Shown piece by piece: positions 23,251-36,269 of a stretch of 64,000 bases of DNA. The position numbers and the translations under genes are program-made. The stretch is from Epiperipatus broadwayi (taxonomy: Eukaryota > Onychophora > Udeonychophora > Euonychophora > Peripatidae): contig JAQFVV010006231.1 in NCBI GenBank assembly GCA_028023455.1, positions 5,532,036 through 5,596,035 of the forward strand. The letters run 5' to 3'. A model generated the notes under the pieces. That model was not told where the DNA came from and searched no databases. It worked only from the letters and a program-made list of their open reading frames with translations. Numbering within the stretch: the first letter of the stretch is position 1; the number at the start of each line of letters is the position of its first letter.

Positions 23251-26200
23251 ATGCACTCCACACTCCAACTCTTCAACTGTCCATCCAATTGAAAATCTGA
23301 TGATGGAATGCTCAAAGGCCACCCTTAGGCCAAGATTGTTGTCACACCCATGTTGACCTAAAGGTCAATCTGACCCCTCATGTACAGGACATAATCCATT
23401 AAATACACATACAAGGGATTATGTTTAAAACAATATAATTTATACAATATTTTATTTATTATTTCATTGTAATAATTTTAATTTCATAAATAATTATTTT
23501 AAGATTCTATATTTTAACTAATAAATCTAGACTTTATGGTAATGAGTTTCTATTTTTAGTTTAATTTTCCAGATACCAAATTAACTTTAAACTTTAGTAT
23601 AGGAGGTCAAGAGGTGTGATTTCAAAATATCAATTTTCAATCTATAAAATCAATCACATTATTGAAGGTATAAAAAGACACATTTTTGAAAAGACATGCA
23701 AAAAAATGCACATAAAGAACACCCAGGAAGAAAAAAATTTCCTTATTGTCTTTCCTAATTAATTACAGACATTATTCATAATTTCAATTATTTTAAACTA
23801 TTTTATTTTTGTTTAGTAAAAAAATGTATCCTTAATAATCTCTAATTAAATTAGTAAAACTAAAGTAAAGTCTACTGGGAATTCAAAGTCAACAGTTTTA
23901 AAAAGAAACAGAATGGAAAATTTAAATAATTATTTCTATGTAATTGTTGAATTGTATTTATTCAATATTAATATGAAATTTTATATAGCCTTCACTTATG
24001 TAAAAACTTTTTGTGATTTTTAATTTTATATTTAAAATAAAGTTTAATCTAAATTTATTTTTTCCTATATTTTATGGATAAACCTGTTAAAGACTTATTT
24101 TCAATATTTATAAAAGTTCCTTAATATGTTTACATGCTTTTCTTTAATATTTAAAAGAATGTTGAAAAATTACAAAATTTATCCAAAGACTTTTAAATGT
24201 TTTGTCTTCAATAATGTTTTTTGAAATACATCATTTCTATTATATTTAAATCATGTTTTTATCTAGGATAAATTCATTTTTCTTTTAATGAATGAATTAT
24301 TTTTAATTTCAGATAGAAGGACTTTTGTATTAATTTTAAAATGACTTTTTTAAAATTGCTTATCATAATGAATTAATTATTATCATTGCTGCTGGAGTGA
24401 AAGACAATCACTCACATATATTTCAACTTATGCTTATGCAAACTCAATAAGAGAAAATTTATTTCAAATATGTGAAATAAAGATTTATTAATTTACTTTT
24501 TCATTGGAAAAGCATTATGTCCATATTCATGTTTTAATAAATAACATCATACCTTTATCATGGACTTATTATTTAAATTTCCATTATTATAATTATTTAA
24601 ATACACCTGGACAAAATAATGGAAATAACTATATTTTGCATTATAAAAGGAATTGAAATATGTTAATGAATTATAATTTGATGTATATACAATTAATTTT
24701 TAATGAAACCTGTTTTATTATATACTTCATTATTATTATTAGTACTAAGTGTGAATTTAACTCCTGCTCTCTAATAAAACCTGCTTATTTTCAAAGAATA
24801 TAATGAACAAAAGTGAATTTAATGCCATAACATTATGATGAAACATTCTAATTTGTTAAATTATTAGAATATTTTAGATTTTAAAACTAATCTAAATTCT
24901 TAAGTTGCTAACCATCAAAGCGAAAATTTTGAAGTTGAAAAATTTCTTCCTTCACTGCCAAATTAAGCATCAGAGTTTTTTTTTTTTTTGTTAATTTATT
25001 AGCAACCCAAATTCTTCGTAGATTATACACAAAACATTAAGAAAAATTTGTAGATCTGAAGTTAACAAGGCTAATACAGTCACTAGGTAGTTGCAAATTT
25101 AAAAGCCAAGGAAATGAAGTTCTTATTTTTGCCTTTAATTAGTTTAAATTAAAAACTACCATCAAATTTCTTGGTCAGATACTGCTTATTAGTTATTTGC
25201 TAGTCATAATATCTATCATCTGTGAATCTATGCATTGGTTGCCTAAGTTCCATATCCCAATTATTTAGTGTTGGAAGCACAAGTTCTAGCATAATCATCT
25301 TATTATCATATATTATGATTTTTACTAAAGTGTTATAACTCATGAATGTATCCTAAATCAGCTAGTAAGAGTAGTAATGCTCAAACTTTCAGGATTAATA
25401 CAGATATGAAGAAAAAAAAACCAAAACAAACAATTTATTAGATTAGTTGAATAGGTAATGAATAGGTAGACTTACATTTTGGAGTTTGATCTTCATACAG
25501 TGCATTATAAGATAGGTTCTAGTCCAATTACTATACCTTTTAGAGCCCACACTGTGATTTCTATATTTTTGCTTCTTTGATGATTTTATAGATTGTGATA
25601 TTTTGCCACTAATTTTTTTTTTTTTATAATAGAATATGGGTGTTTTAGTCATAGTAGGAAAATATTTAGTTAGATGTAGATCATGTAGTAAAATAATTCT
25701 AGATTAAGTCTTAGTTTTGGTTAAAAACAGATATTGAGAATACATGATCAAATGAACTTAACTGCTGCCATTTATTTTGATAGAAAATAATTTTTACATT
25801 TTATTTGTAAAGGATATAAGCCAGTAAGTTATCATATAGCTAATTGATGGTCAAAAGATTATGTGATCGCTGATCAAGCAGTTCATCTAATTAAACAGTT
25901 TTTATTTATTTATTTAAAGTTGTTTAACTGTGAATCAATCCTCTGAGTAGAATCTTCTGTTCAAAGTCTGGGACTGTGCTAAACCATATAGGGCTTTGTA
26001 AAATATAAATCTATATAAATGAGATCTGTACTAACACAATTATTAAGACATTATAAGGTGAATAGTTGACAAACATGTTATATACATATATATATATAGA
26101 AATCATAACATTTAAAACAATGATTGTAACAATTAGAAAAATTAACTAAGTAGGATATATTTAACAAACAGTAAGATAACTATATATATATAGCAAAGAG

Positions 26201-27289
26201 AACAATATTTAAAACTGGCAACGTCACATGCTTATTTACATGCTTCCAAAAACAGCTATCATCCTTCTTTAATGCTTTCTAGTGTAAGCTTGCATAATCA
26301 CTATAAAGAAACCGGTTGGGGTGGGGGTGTGTGTGGAAATGTAGCACTGTACCACCTGGTGTCTATTTGTTGTTCACATTTACAGTAAATTAATTTAGAT
26401 TAGGATAAAAAGAACTGCTCTTGAAAGATTTAAAAATTATTTTAATGATACGACAAAAAAGAACTATAGGGAGAGTGACATGTTTTTCTAAAAATATATA
26501 GTCGCAACAAAGATTATCATTTAAAAAAATAAGTTTTACTATCACATGTCAGTATTACATTGTAGGGGGTTGCATAATATACTTCAAACATTCATACATG
26601 CTATTTTATCCGATATTCTCACACTTGCTCTGGCTTGAAGGCAAAACCTGGATCTAGTGTTAATTGAAAAAAAAAAAAAAGAAAAAATCTCTGATGACTC
26701 ATTCCATAAAATAATTATGATCTGACTATTATTTTGACTTCCAAGCAACTGACCGTATGATGCTAAGAAAATAAATCTCATTTGATAATACGAGCAAAGT
26801 TAGTTAAGCAGTCATTTAAAAAAATATAAATAAAAAGAATAAATCGTGTGAGAGTTTTTTTTAAAAAAGCAGTTTGAATTGTTAGAAGAGATTTTAGCCT
26901 TGCAGACTCTTTCATGTAATACTTGATTAATTCAAATTTGTAATTTGCAGAGAGAAAGAAATGCCTCAGAATTAATTTGAATTGACAGAGATAGCCTTTT
27001 TCTTTCTTGTGTTAGCAAAATAGTAACTTTAATTATAACGTATTTACAAATCTAATTTTGATTTTTAAATAGTATTTATTGGAGTGTGAATGATAATGTT
27101 GTAAAAAGCTTTGCATAATTTATAATGACGTTTTAAGTATTAAAGATAGTATCAAACAATGGCAAATAACCTTCAATGACGATTAAGAATTATCACTTGA
27201 AGATAGTTTCCTTTGCTTTTGATGAAACAATTTAACCTGGTTTTGGTCAAAGAACATGCATAACATTTTTTTTAGTAAATGCATACAGT
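23251..27289. other. AT-rich stretch without recognised genes
   Basis: A mildly GC-richer unique patch occurs at 23255-23400 and a G-rich patch at 26310-26335. The short open frames (for example 25443-25652 and 26584-26781, both minus) have no recognisable motif and look like chance. Confidence 0.45.
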
Positions 27290-28310
27290 CATTTAAATAT
27301 TTATCTCACTCTTCACTATCATTTTCAATCATTCTCGATCCACAGCAGGATGAAGATCTTTCCAATTTAATCCAGTTTCTCTGTTCTCTAGCCTCTCTTC
27401 TCTATACCATTCCAACATTCATCCATATTTTATCCATCTATCTCACATATGGACTCTTTCTAGATCATTTACAATCTCTTGGGTTCAGTTTAAAATTTCA
27501 ACTATGCATCTTTTATCATATATTCTAGCAGTATATCCAGCACATCTCCACTTCAGTTGCTTAATTCCTTCAATGATATCAATACTTGTTGGTTCTTCCA
27601 CCCATGTATTTTATTTTCAATATCTTCTTGTTATTCTTAACATTGCTCTATACTCTGTTAAGTGGTCTGAAATTTCCATATTGTTCTTCTGTTAAGTGTC
27701 TATGTCTTAGATCCATAAATAAAAACTGGTAAAGCATTTATTGAAATTCTTCCTTTTCAAACACATAGGCATATTTAATATTAAGTTATTTCTATCAAAA
27801 GCAATCCAATCAAGTTTAATTCTAAGATTAATTTTATCCATTATGTTTCTATATGCATTAGTAATCTGATCTAGTTATTTGTAGTTTTTAACTTTCTTTT
27901 TAATTCATCATTATCAATCTTTATTTTTTTCTTTTGAGGAAATCCATTGAACATCTTTTTTTTTCTTCTATTTATTTATACTACTATTTTCTTATTTTCA
28001 TCTGATAACTCTTGCAACATTGCCTGAAGATTTGAAGCATTATTTGTAAACACAACTACATCATCTGCAAAATCTAGATGATATAAATCCCATTTTAATC
28101 CTCAAAATTCTATTTGTAAAACCTAAAATTATTACTTGTAAAACTGCTGCAAAAAGTTTTGGAGATGTAAAATTATCCTGTCATACATCTTTCTCACTGT
28201 TAAATCTTATTAGTGTTACTATGTAATGTATCACTGTTGTCATATTTTGATAACACTCTTCAGAATATATCAACATCCTAAGTCTGTACATTGATCATCT
28301 AAGTTCTAAT
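27290..28310 (-). pseudogene. RTE-type LINE fragment: RT motifs B-C to C-terminus
   Basis: In three frames the minus strand gives, in order: SPKLFAAVLQ (RT motif B region, compare the common GVRQG..ISPKLF), FADDVVVFTNNASNLQAML (motif C with FADD), then after a decayed stretch LPVFIYGSKT and KFQTT, and finally LKWRCAGYTAR. This colinear set matches the second half of RTE/BovB-like ORF2 proteins. Stops and frameshifts break it everywhere. The endonuclease is absent, so the copy is 5' truncated, as is usual for LINEs. The Thr-rich plus-strand open frames overlapping it are shadows. Confidence 0.82.
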
Positions 28311-30099
28311 TATTGTAGAAATGTTTATAGAAACAAATGCTCTTCATAATTTAGAAATGTATTATCTTATTAATTTCAAGAATTTGAAAAGTTAAATTTA
28401 TCTTTTAGACAATTTTTGTAAACATTATCATGTTAATTCAACTGTAGATATACAAACATGCATACTTGACAATGTAAATTTCATCCATAGTTATAAAGAC
28501 TTTTAATATGACAAATAAATGAATAATATATATACTTCTAGACAAAGAATTATAATGTTAAATCGATTTCTTACTTAGTTGCAAACATTTTATTTTCAGA
28601 TCCAACCATAAAGCCCAGTGGAATGATCTTTGTAGACATTATGGAAACTCATCAGCAGATTCAAAATCAACTGTGTTCATAGTGCTCAGCTACTTCATAA
28701 ATGGAAATTACAGTCAATGACTTTTGAAAATATGGTCAAACTATGAACAATATCACTAATGGCTGTCAAGGGATACAGTGTTGTCATGCAAGGTTTAGTT
28801 CAATAGCACAATAATGGATTTTAGAACTCAAAATCCATGAATTGTGGTTTAAGTTTATCATTTCCAATGCTTAAACTTCTTACAAACTTCTGAACAGTAG
28901 ATCATTTGATATTATTTGGTGCCTCTTAATTGGAATCTTTATATTTTTTATGATACTTTGTAATAGTTAAACTGTCAAAGAAATTTATTTCTTACAGGAA
29001 TAAATGTTATAAAAGCTCATTAAAATTTATAATAAACCTTTGACTACTACCTGAAGTTACTTAATTACAACATTGCATATCATTTTTATCACAGAGTATG
29101 TAATTGTTTTTGTGATTGAATTAGTAAAGCTTATACTATGTTTGCCATGGCTAGGTTACTGTGCTTGTAACCACATTGGTGACATTGGGTACAGAGATGT
29201 AATCAAATTTAAGTTGTTTGGTTACACTTGTGCAAAGAAGTTATTAAAACTTTGATTCCCATGTTATAGTTTATTCGGCAGTTTCCATTGATGTTGATAA
29301 CTTTTATTGGTGATGATGGCCATAGTTGTTTGCTTTTACTTAATTTCAAGCATAGATCTTGGTAAGAAAATGGATTATTCTATGATTGTTTGATGATGCT
29401 ATTGTTTTTTTTTTTTTGTTTGTTTTAATTTGAAGCTTAATAAATGATTGTTTAAGGAATGATTAATCATGTCAGTTTTAATCTTTAAATTCTAACTCTA
29501 TGATTGGCTATTAAAATATTAATAAAACTTCTATTGTTAATTTCATTTTGTTTTTGCTTATGATCTTATATAAAATGCTTTTAGATTAAATTCAAAATAA
29601 CTTACATCAACTGATCACTATTTGCTTAACCCAGTTTTTCATCATTAATATTTTAATATTTCTTATGTGTATTTAATTTTTTTCTTGGAATACAGCTTTG
29701 GTTTAAAACTTTTGATATTATATTAGAATAAAATACTATTAATCCAATTATCTATTATTCAAAAATGTCTATTATTCAAAGAAAATTTATAAGTTGATTC
29801 TTTTATTATGAATAAATTAGTTGAATGTACATATATTTACAAACAAAATTAAAGAAAAAAAAAATCATTTAAATATTTATAAATTAATAAGCTTAATTGC
29901 TATGAGTCATCAGCTTTTCTTATCATAGCAGAATTTGAGTTTACAATGAAAGGATAAAATATTTAATTTTGAAATTTCAAAAATTATCAAATCCAAAAAA
30001 GTTCTGGAATTGAGGATTTCAAGTTAATGGTGTTTAATCTGTATTTAATAATTAATAAATTTATCATATATATATATATACACACATTTATGTATTTGT
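28311..30099. other. AT-rich stretch without recognised genes
   Basis: No exon or repeat boundary supported. A 60-codon plus-strand frame at 29073-29255 has a slightly higher GC content but no recognised motif. Confidence 0.4.
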
Positions 30100-30107
30100 A
30101 TTTATAT

Positions 30108-30215
30108 ACTTGACTACTTCCATCATCTAACATCATTCAAAACTTAATATTAGATGATGGAAATGGTCCAATATATAAATACAATTAAAATACCATCATT
30201 ACAAATCTTCAGGAA
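30108..30215. repeat. Short hairpin plus R3 repeat
   Basis: acttccatcatctaa (30115-30130) pairs with ttagatgatggaaatgg (30150-30166). The right side continues as R3 (ggtccaatatataaat, atcttcaggaaaa), which recurs at 31013-31085 and inverted at about 30615-30665. Confidence 0.75.
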
Positions 30216-30614
30216 AACACATTTATGTAATAATTTTTTTTTTAATATTTTAATATAGATTGATAGTTATGATTATATAAGATAAGAGTGGATGACTGAA
30301 GGGAGTATGGAAGTCTAGGTTCAAATTCCCTTTAATTACATTTAGCTTAAAATATATACACTATATTTGTATTTAAATATGCACAGTTATAAAAAAACTA
30401 TACAAATAAATGTTAACAACTTTTGTGATACAGCAGCATTGACTTAAATATTTTCATGTGAGTTTTCATAATACAACTGCTAGGAATGTACAAGAATTAA
30501 TTTCCATTAATTTTAGCAAATATAAATTTTAAATAAATTATACACTCATGATATATGTTATATACATAATATATAATTGAAGTTCTGTGAGTACTTTTGG
30601 TATTACTGAATTTA

Positions 30615-31090
30615 TTTATCATCAGTTGTATTTATATATTGGACTGTTTCCATAATCTAATATAAGTATTGGATGTCTTTAGAAAAAAATAACTTTATTT
30701 AAATATTCCATATTCATTCAACTGTTAGTAATAGCACACAGGTTAGCATATGCACAACATTTCAAGAGGTAAGTTTTCTCCTCTTTTTCAGGTGTTGCTG
30801 GCCTGACCAATGACAGTACTAGCATAGAAATCAACCTGGGCTCTTAGATTTTTGAATAGTAAATTTTAAGGTAATGCTCTAATTAACTGAACCATCCTGC
30901 CAAAGGCAGCAGTCAGTAGAAATTTTATATACTTATCTATGAGGTTCCTCCTGATTTCTCCACTTTTTCCTAAGTGCAAAGTTGATTAAATTTTTCTATA
31001 GATATCCAATACTTATATTAGATGCTAGAAATAGTCCAATATATAAATATAACTAAAATACGATCATCACAAACCTTCAGGAAAATATTA
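30615..31090. repeat. Inverted R3 copies enclosing a SINE
   Basis: tatatattggactgtttcc at about 30635 is inverted relative to agaaatagtccaatatata at about 31030. The 400-base interval holds the SINE at 30755-30903, so this may be a foldback element invaded by a SINE. Confidence 0.55.
30755..30903 (-). mobile_element. tRNA-derived SINE, decayed
   Basis: On the minus strand the head reads GGCAGGATGGTTCAGTTAAT with an A-box-like TGGTTCAGTTAA (30883-30894). About 50 bases on is a B-box-like GGTTGATTTC (30827-30836). The body continues ctagtactgtcattgg, then ggccagcaacacctgaa. The same body occurs at 7.69-7.79 kb. No clear target-site duplication remains. Confidence 0.65.
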
Positions 31091-33843
31091 TTTATCACCA
31101 GTTTAATTTTTTTTTAATATAGTTGGTATTAATTAAGCTATGATATTTCTTGTTCATATCCAAGAAAAACACAGAGGCAAATTTCTCTCTTTAACTAGAT
31201 TTATATATATAAACTCTCTCTCTCTCTCTCTCTCTCACATACACTATAAATTATAATGATATGCAATACCTTAATTTAATAAATGATGCAATCACATTTT
31301 TTTATATATAAATCAATATTAAAGTTTTATAGATAACAGCAGCAATAACAAAGAGATCAATTTTTATAATATATATTATCTGATAAAAAAAAAAAAAGTT
31401 CTACTTACCAATAGGTTATGAAATTTGGGGGAACAGGAGAAAATGACATTCACAAAATTTTAATTACTTTCAGTAGTCGCTGTTTTTTTCAAAACAAATT
31501 GAATTTACATAATCTATTTTTTATAAGATAAAATAATTTAAAATTATAATTTCATTTTAAAACAAGATTTCATCTTTTTTTTTTTTACACTTCATAAATG
31601 TCTTGCATTGTTTCATTACGATATCTTGTTCTGTTGCTCTATGTGATTTATTATAGTGATAGAATGAAAGATTTAAGACCTAAAGATTCTTGAATTGAAC
31701 TACTGCTTATCACTCATGGTACTTACATGTAACATTTATTATTAATTTTTTAAAGCTGAGTAAGAGAAACCTATTCTATAAGCCTACAACAATTCAAAAT
31801 AACGCATAGTCCACCCCCACCTCCTATCAGTGGAGGAAAAAAAGTTTCAATACCAATATTATTTATCAAAAAAAAATTCATTTTTTTTATATTAATTACA
31901 CATTGTAAAATTTTTATAATTTTGAATTAGATTTGAAGTAATTTTTTTTCATACATTTTCAATAATAAAATTTTTGAAAAGAGGGGTTGTAAATCTACAA
32001 CAATTAAAAATACTGGAACAGAAAAACATTTTTGTATCATATATTAATTTTAAAACTTTATTTAATTATTAAAACAATTGAAATATTTACCAGACAACAT
32101 ATAAATACCATGCAAAGGTCATAAGTTTAATGGTTTATTGCTAGTGGGTGCAATTAACTCTGAATTAAAGGGCTATTTCAACTAACTTATATCATATAAA
32201 CAATGTAAATGTAGCTGCTGTTCTTATTTTGGCTACAAAATTATGAATAAAGTATTAAAAATGTATAAGGTACTGGATTTACAAATGCAGTATATAAAAT
32301 TATAAAAGTGTATATAAAGTTGCAAATCAGAAAGTTTTTTAAAAAGCTAATCCATATACAAAACACTTTATTTATTTATTTACTTTTTCCAATTATAAAC
32401 AAAGTATAAGATGAATAGAGAGAGATTTTTAAAACAAAAATTTACACATTTAATCTTAGAAAAAATGAAAACATTAGTATTACTAAATCATTAGTATGTA
32501 ATTAATAATTTGTTAAGCGCATACTCATTACAAAGGCTATATATAACCTTAAGACTATGTACCTAGATAGAAGCATAAAAATAATTATTCATTTTTTAAA
32601 GACACCCTTTTATAATAATTGATGTGATTACAAGAAAGGCATAGTCTTTAAAATGCAGCATTTCCCTTTTTTGTGTGTTTTATCATTTAAAAAAGACTAT
32701 ACATCACTTATGTATAAAATTTGTTAAATTCCCAAAATGGCTTATAATTGCCATTGAAGTATACAAACTTTTATGTATATCAACACATGTAATCTGGAGT
32801 AGACAAGACAGACTTCTGTTGAATAGGAATATATAAGATGTTAAGAGCATATAAAATGTTAGATTTTTTTTATTATTCTTTTTAAAAAATAATTTAGGTG
32901 TTTTCGGTAAGAAAACAGCAATGTTTCATAAATTTAAGCTGAATAAAGAAACTTAAGATGCGCAGAAGTCCCTAATTTATAAATATTTTTTTATAAAATT
33001 TAGAAAATGTCATTCCAAATATACATTTATATAATTATTATTATTATTTATTTATTTTTACAAAAAAATAAGCATTTTTTTTTTTTTTGTAGTTTATATG
33101 TTGTAAAGTACTCCCATTTTTTATGCATTTTATTTATCAAAGATTATTTTATTATTTTTGGTGCTTTAAAAGAAATCGAGATTAATCTAAGAATTTTTAT
33201 ACATATACTTTCTTTTTTCATTAAAAGTTTTTAATCCGTTAGTGTAAGTGTTAAATCTTAACGTCAAAACATGATGTCTGGAATTGTATTTTTTTTTTTT
33301 TGTACTTTAGTTTAATTAAAAGAGATTAAAGCTTTTTTAAGTTTAAAAATCTTACTTTTTATCATCTGAAAACAAAAATGTTATTTTATTTGTAACTGCT
33401 CATGTTTCTTTCAACAGTTTCTGAAATTTTGTCACTTTTTGTCTTCAATGTTATTTTATACTATTAGATTTGGACATTGTTTAAAATAATCTGGCAAATT
33501 GCAGATGTATTATATACATTTTTAGTCAGCAGCTTTGCTGCCAATTATAGCAATATTTTTCTAAGCTTTTTTTAAAAACAGAATTACTAAATATTAGCCA
33601 TAATTGAACAGTACAATACAAACAGTATTTATAAATTCATAAAAGTGAACTAATTATTATTTTTTAAGTAAATCTCTATATAAATATTTGCTTTGTTTGT
33701 CGCTCTTTAGTACCCTATATGTATGTATACTCACAGATATATATATATTCAATCATATAATGACTTTTTTTTTCCAAAACTATTATTAGTATATAATTGA
33801 TTATCTTATCTAAATTATATAAATTTATTTATTTTTTCCTTAG
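31091..33843. other. AT-rich intron-like stretch
   Basis: Contains a (CT)n tract near 31216-31236 and many A/T runs. No ORF or repeat is supported. If the exon at 33844 is real, this is probably an intron or 5' flank of that gene. Confidence 0.45.
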
Positions 33844-34014
33844 GTAGAGATATGGATGCCGTTCTACATGAACGGTGATATCACGTGACAGGAAATTTTT
33901 GAGTGGTGAATAATCCAATCCTACCTATGCCGTACATCGCTGACGAGGAGGTCAGGTATCTGCAGATGCCGACGGTTGGCAGGAATGATGAAGACGATTT
34001 ACCTGATCAAGATG
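33844..34014 (+). CDS. Candidate 5' exon with start codon, unidentified gene
   Basis: A 171-bp block stands out because its base composition is balanced in AT-rich surroundings. It follows a pyrimidine-rich acceptor (attttttccttag, AG at 33842-33843) and ends at a consensus donor (gatg|gtaagg). The longest frame starts at ATG 33927, after an in-frame TGA upstream, and encodes 29 residues plus one base (phase 1). The peptide starts MPYIADEEVRYLQMP and ends acidic (NDEDDLPDQD). It has no signal peptide or membrane segment and looks like a cytosolic N-terminus. Two short upstream ORFs precede it (ATG 33854 and an overlapping one). I do not recognise the family. The rest of the gene is not visible. 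Confidence 0.5.
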
Positions 34015-36189
34015 GTAAGGCATTTTTTCTTCTTAAATAAATCTATTATATTTGTATGTATATATGTATTAGCTACCTTGATAAATATGTGCATATTATA
34101 TGGACGAGTGTGCCCACCCATGTATGCATAATAAATAGATTCATTTATGTTAGAATAGGAAGAATAGGATCATCTTCATTCCATTTCTTTCTTTTATCTT
34201 TGTTTTTAGTCATTTTCTATAAATTTTGATTACTGAAATCCTTTTAACCTAATTATTGTTACATACTTAATTTGAGAAGATAATCAATAAAGTAAATGTT
34301 GAAGTTTATTTTTAAAAGTTTTAAAATTAATAATTTTATCATATTGAATGAAATTGCTATTAGATTTTTAAAATATAAAACATTTATAAAAAAGCGGTTC
34401 TCTTTTATATAGCTAGTTAATGGAAAATCTAGTATAAGTTTAAAATTTATTTTATAAAAAGTCAAAATACATAGGATAAATGAATTTTAGACAAGGTATG
34501 TAAAATCATTGGATAAGGATATAAATGAAGTTATATATAGAATTAGACAAAAGTAGCAAAATGATTCAATGATAACTCTGCAAGAGATCTTTGAATACAG
34601 TTTGAAATCTAAATGAAAAATGTATTTTATTTTTATACTTAGTAATATTTTTTAGGCATTGCTGCATTTAACAACTAAAGTAGATTCTACATAATGTTAT
34701 CATCATTCATTTCGTAAAGGGATGAAGTAGATTGCTTGAATTTGAAAATATTTTTAAATCATTTAGCTAATAGTTTCTCTATTATTGGGTTAAAATTCAG
34801 TCTGAAAATTGAGTGAGAAAGAATATAAAACTAGAAATTAATTCATATATGATAAAGATGCAATTAGATGGAGATAAAGGTTTGTTGATGTCTATTGCCA
34901 TGAAAATATACTGATTTTCAAGCCTTTTTGGAGAGGAAAATTTTGATTTTAAAATTATATAAACTTATTTTTTAATGTTACTTTAATCTTGAAAATGAAA
35001 AGAAACTTATCTGATAGCTATAAAAAACTAAACTGCTTAATAGAAAAAAAAAAAACAAAACAAGCATTACTTGTTATTTACTTAGAGTAACCACAGCTAT
35101 TTCAGATGGATAGTTTACATTGAAAATCATAATTTAAAGTAAAATTCTCAAAATAGAGGCAAACATATTTTTCAAAAATAGCAAATTTTAAATAGTATTT
35201 TGTTTCAAAATGAATGCACCCAAACTGAAGGAAACAAAGTAGTCAGGAAATGGAGTAGAAAAGATTAATCTTTGATGAACTATAGCTGTAACTGAGAAGT
35301 AAGATTACTTTATAACCAATATTGTTTTGTTTATATGCACATGACAAAATACAACCTCTGAAACATAAGGGTTTCAATTTAGAATATAAATTTAACATAT
35401 TTTTCACAATAAGTTTAACATTATGGTTCTCTTCATTATAGGAAGAGATACTGCAATATTTCTTAGTAACAAGAAATAAATAGTATTTATTAAATAAATG
35501 CAATAATTTTATTATGCTAATAGAGGGGAAAGTGACCAATACCATTGCATCAATGAGTTTGTAGAAGACAAAGTATTGAATGCCAAGTCAACATATACTA
35601 TTATGAATGAAGTTTATTTAATTTGAAGAATATAGAAAATTTAAATTTAATTTAGTATATAGTCCATATTTACTCCAAAATATCAGCATGAGATTATTAA
35701 ATTTTATATGTTTATTCAATTTTTTTTTTCGATAATAAGCTCTGTTTCAAGAAAGTCCAACTGGCTACTTCATTACAATAGAGTGTTCAACATTTTGACA
35801 TCATTGAGACACTTTGGAAAAAGATGTCTTGGGTCACATATGAATTACACAAATATTATTGAAAGCTGCTAAGCAAAAAAAAAAGGTCTGTGTCTAATTC
35901 ATCACCATAAACAAGCAAAAAAGTCCTCACATAAGAATCTTAATTATGGAGCAGCCTGTTTGGAGAGTATTTTAAAATCATCAAGCAAGTTTCAAGTTTG
36001 TGATTATTAATATAGAAAATGAATATTTCTAAGTAATAAAACATCATTGATATTTTTTTTTATTATAAAAGTAAAAGAAAAAATGACAAAATAAAACTAG
36101 TAGGATATTTCACATTATATTTTATAGCATACCTATATTTATTTTAGTCACACTTAATTTCAAAAAAATCTAAATAAATTTAAATAAAG
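34015..36189. other. AT-rich intron-like stretch
   Basis: Long minus-strand open frames (35243-35545, 34259-34465) carry no motif I recognise. The part left of 36189 may be the interior of the hAT-like element whose terminus is at 36190-36269. Confidence 0.4.
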
Positions 36190-36269
36190 TTAGATTTTGT
36201 GTTGGGCCATATCCATAGCCATCCTAGGCTCCATGTAATATATGGACCTTGGGTTGGATACTTCTGATT
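36190..36269 (-). mobile_element. Probable hAT-type transposon terminus
   Basis: Read on the minus strand the sequence starts CAGAAGTATCCAACCCAAGG and goes on aggatggctatgg, then ggcccaacac. This follows the familiar hAT end pattern (CAGGGGT.TCCAACC..GGCCC...). The element should extend to lower coordinates. No matching second end or 8-bp duplication was found by eye. Confidence 0.5.

Noticed and set aside
35700-36030. Possible mariner-like transposase on the plus strand (WVTYELHK-type reading)
   Set aside because: Only one weak segment; no catalytic Asp motifs or inverted terminal repeats were found.
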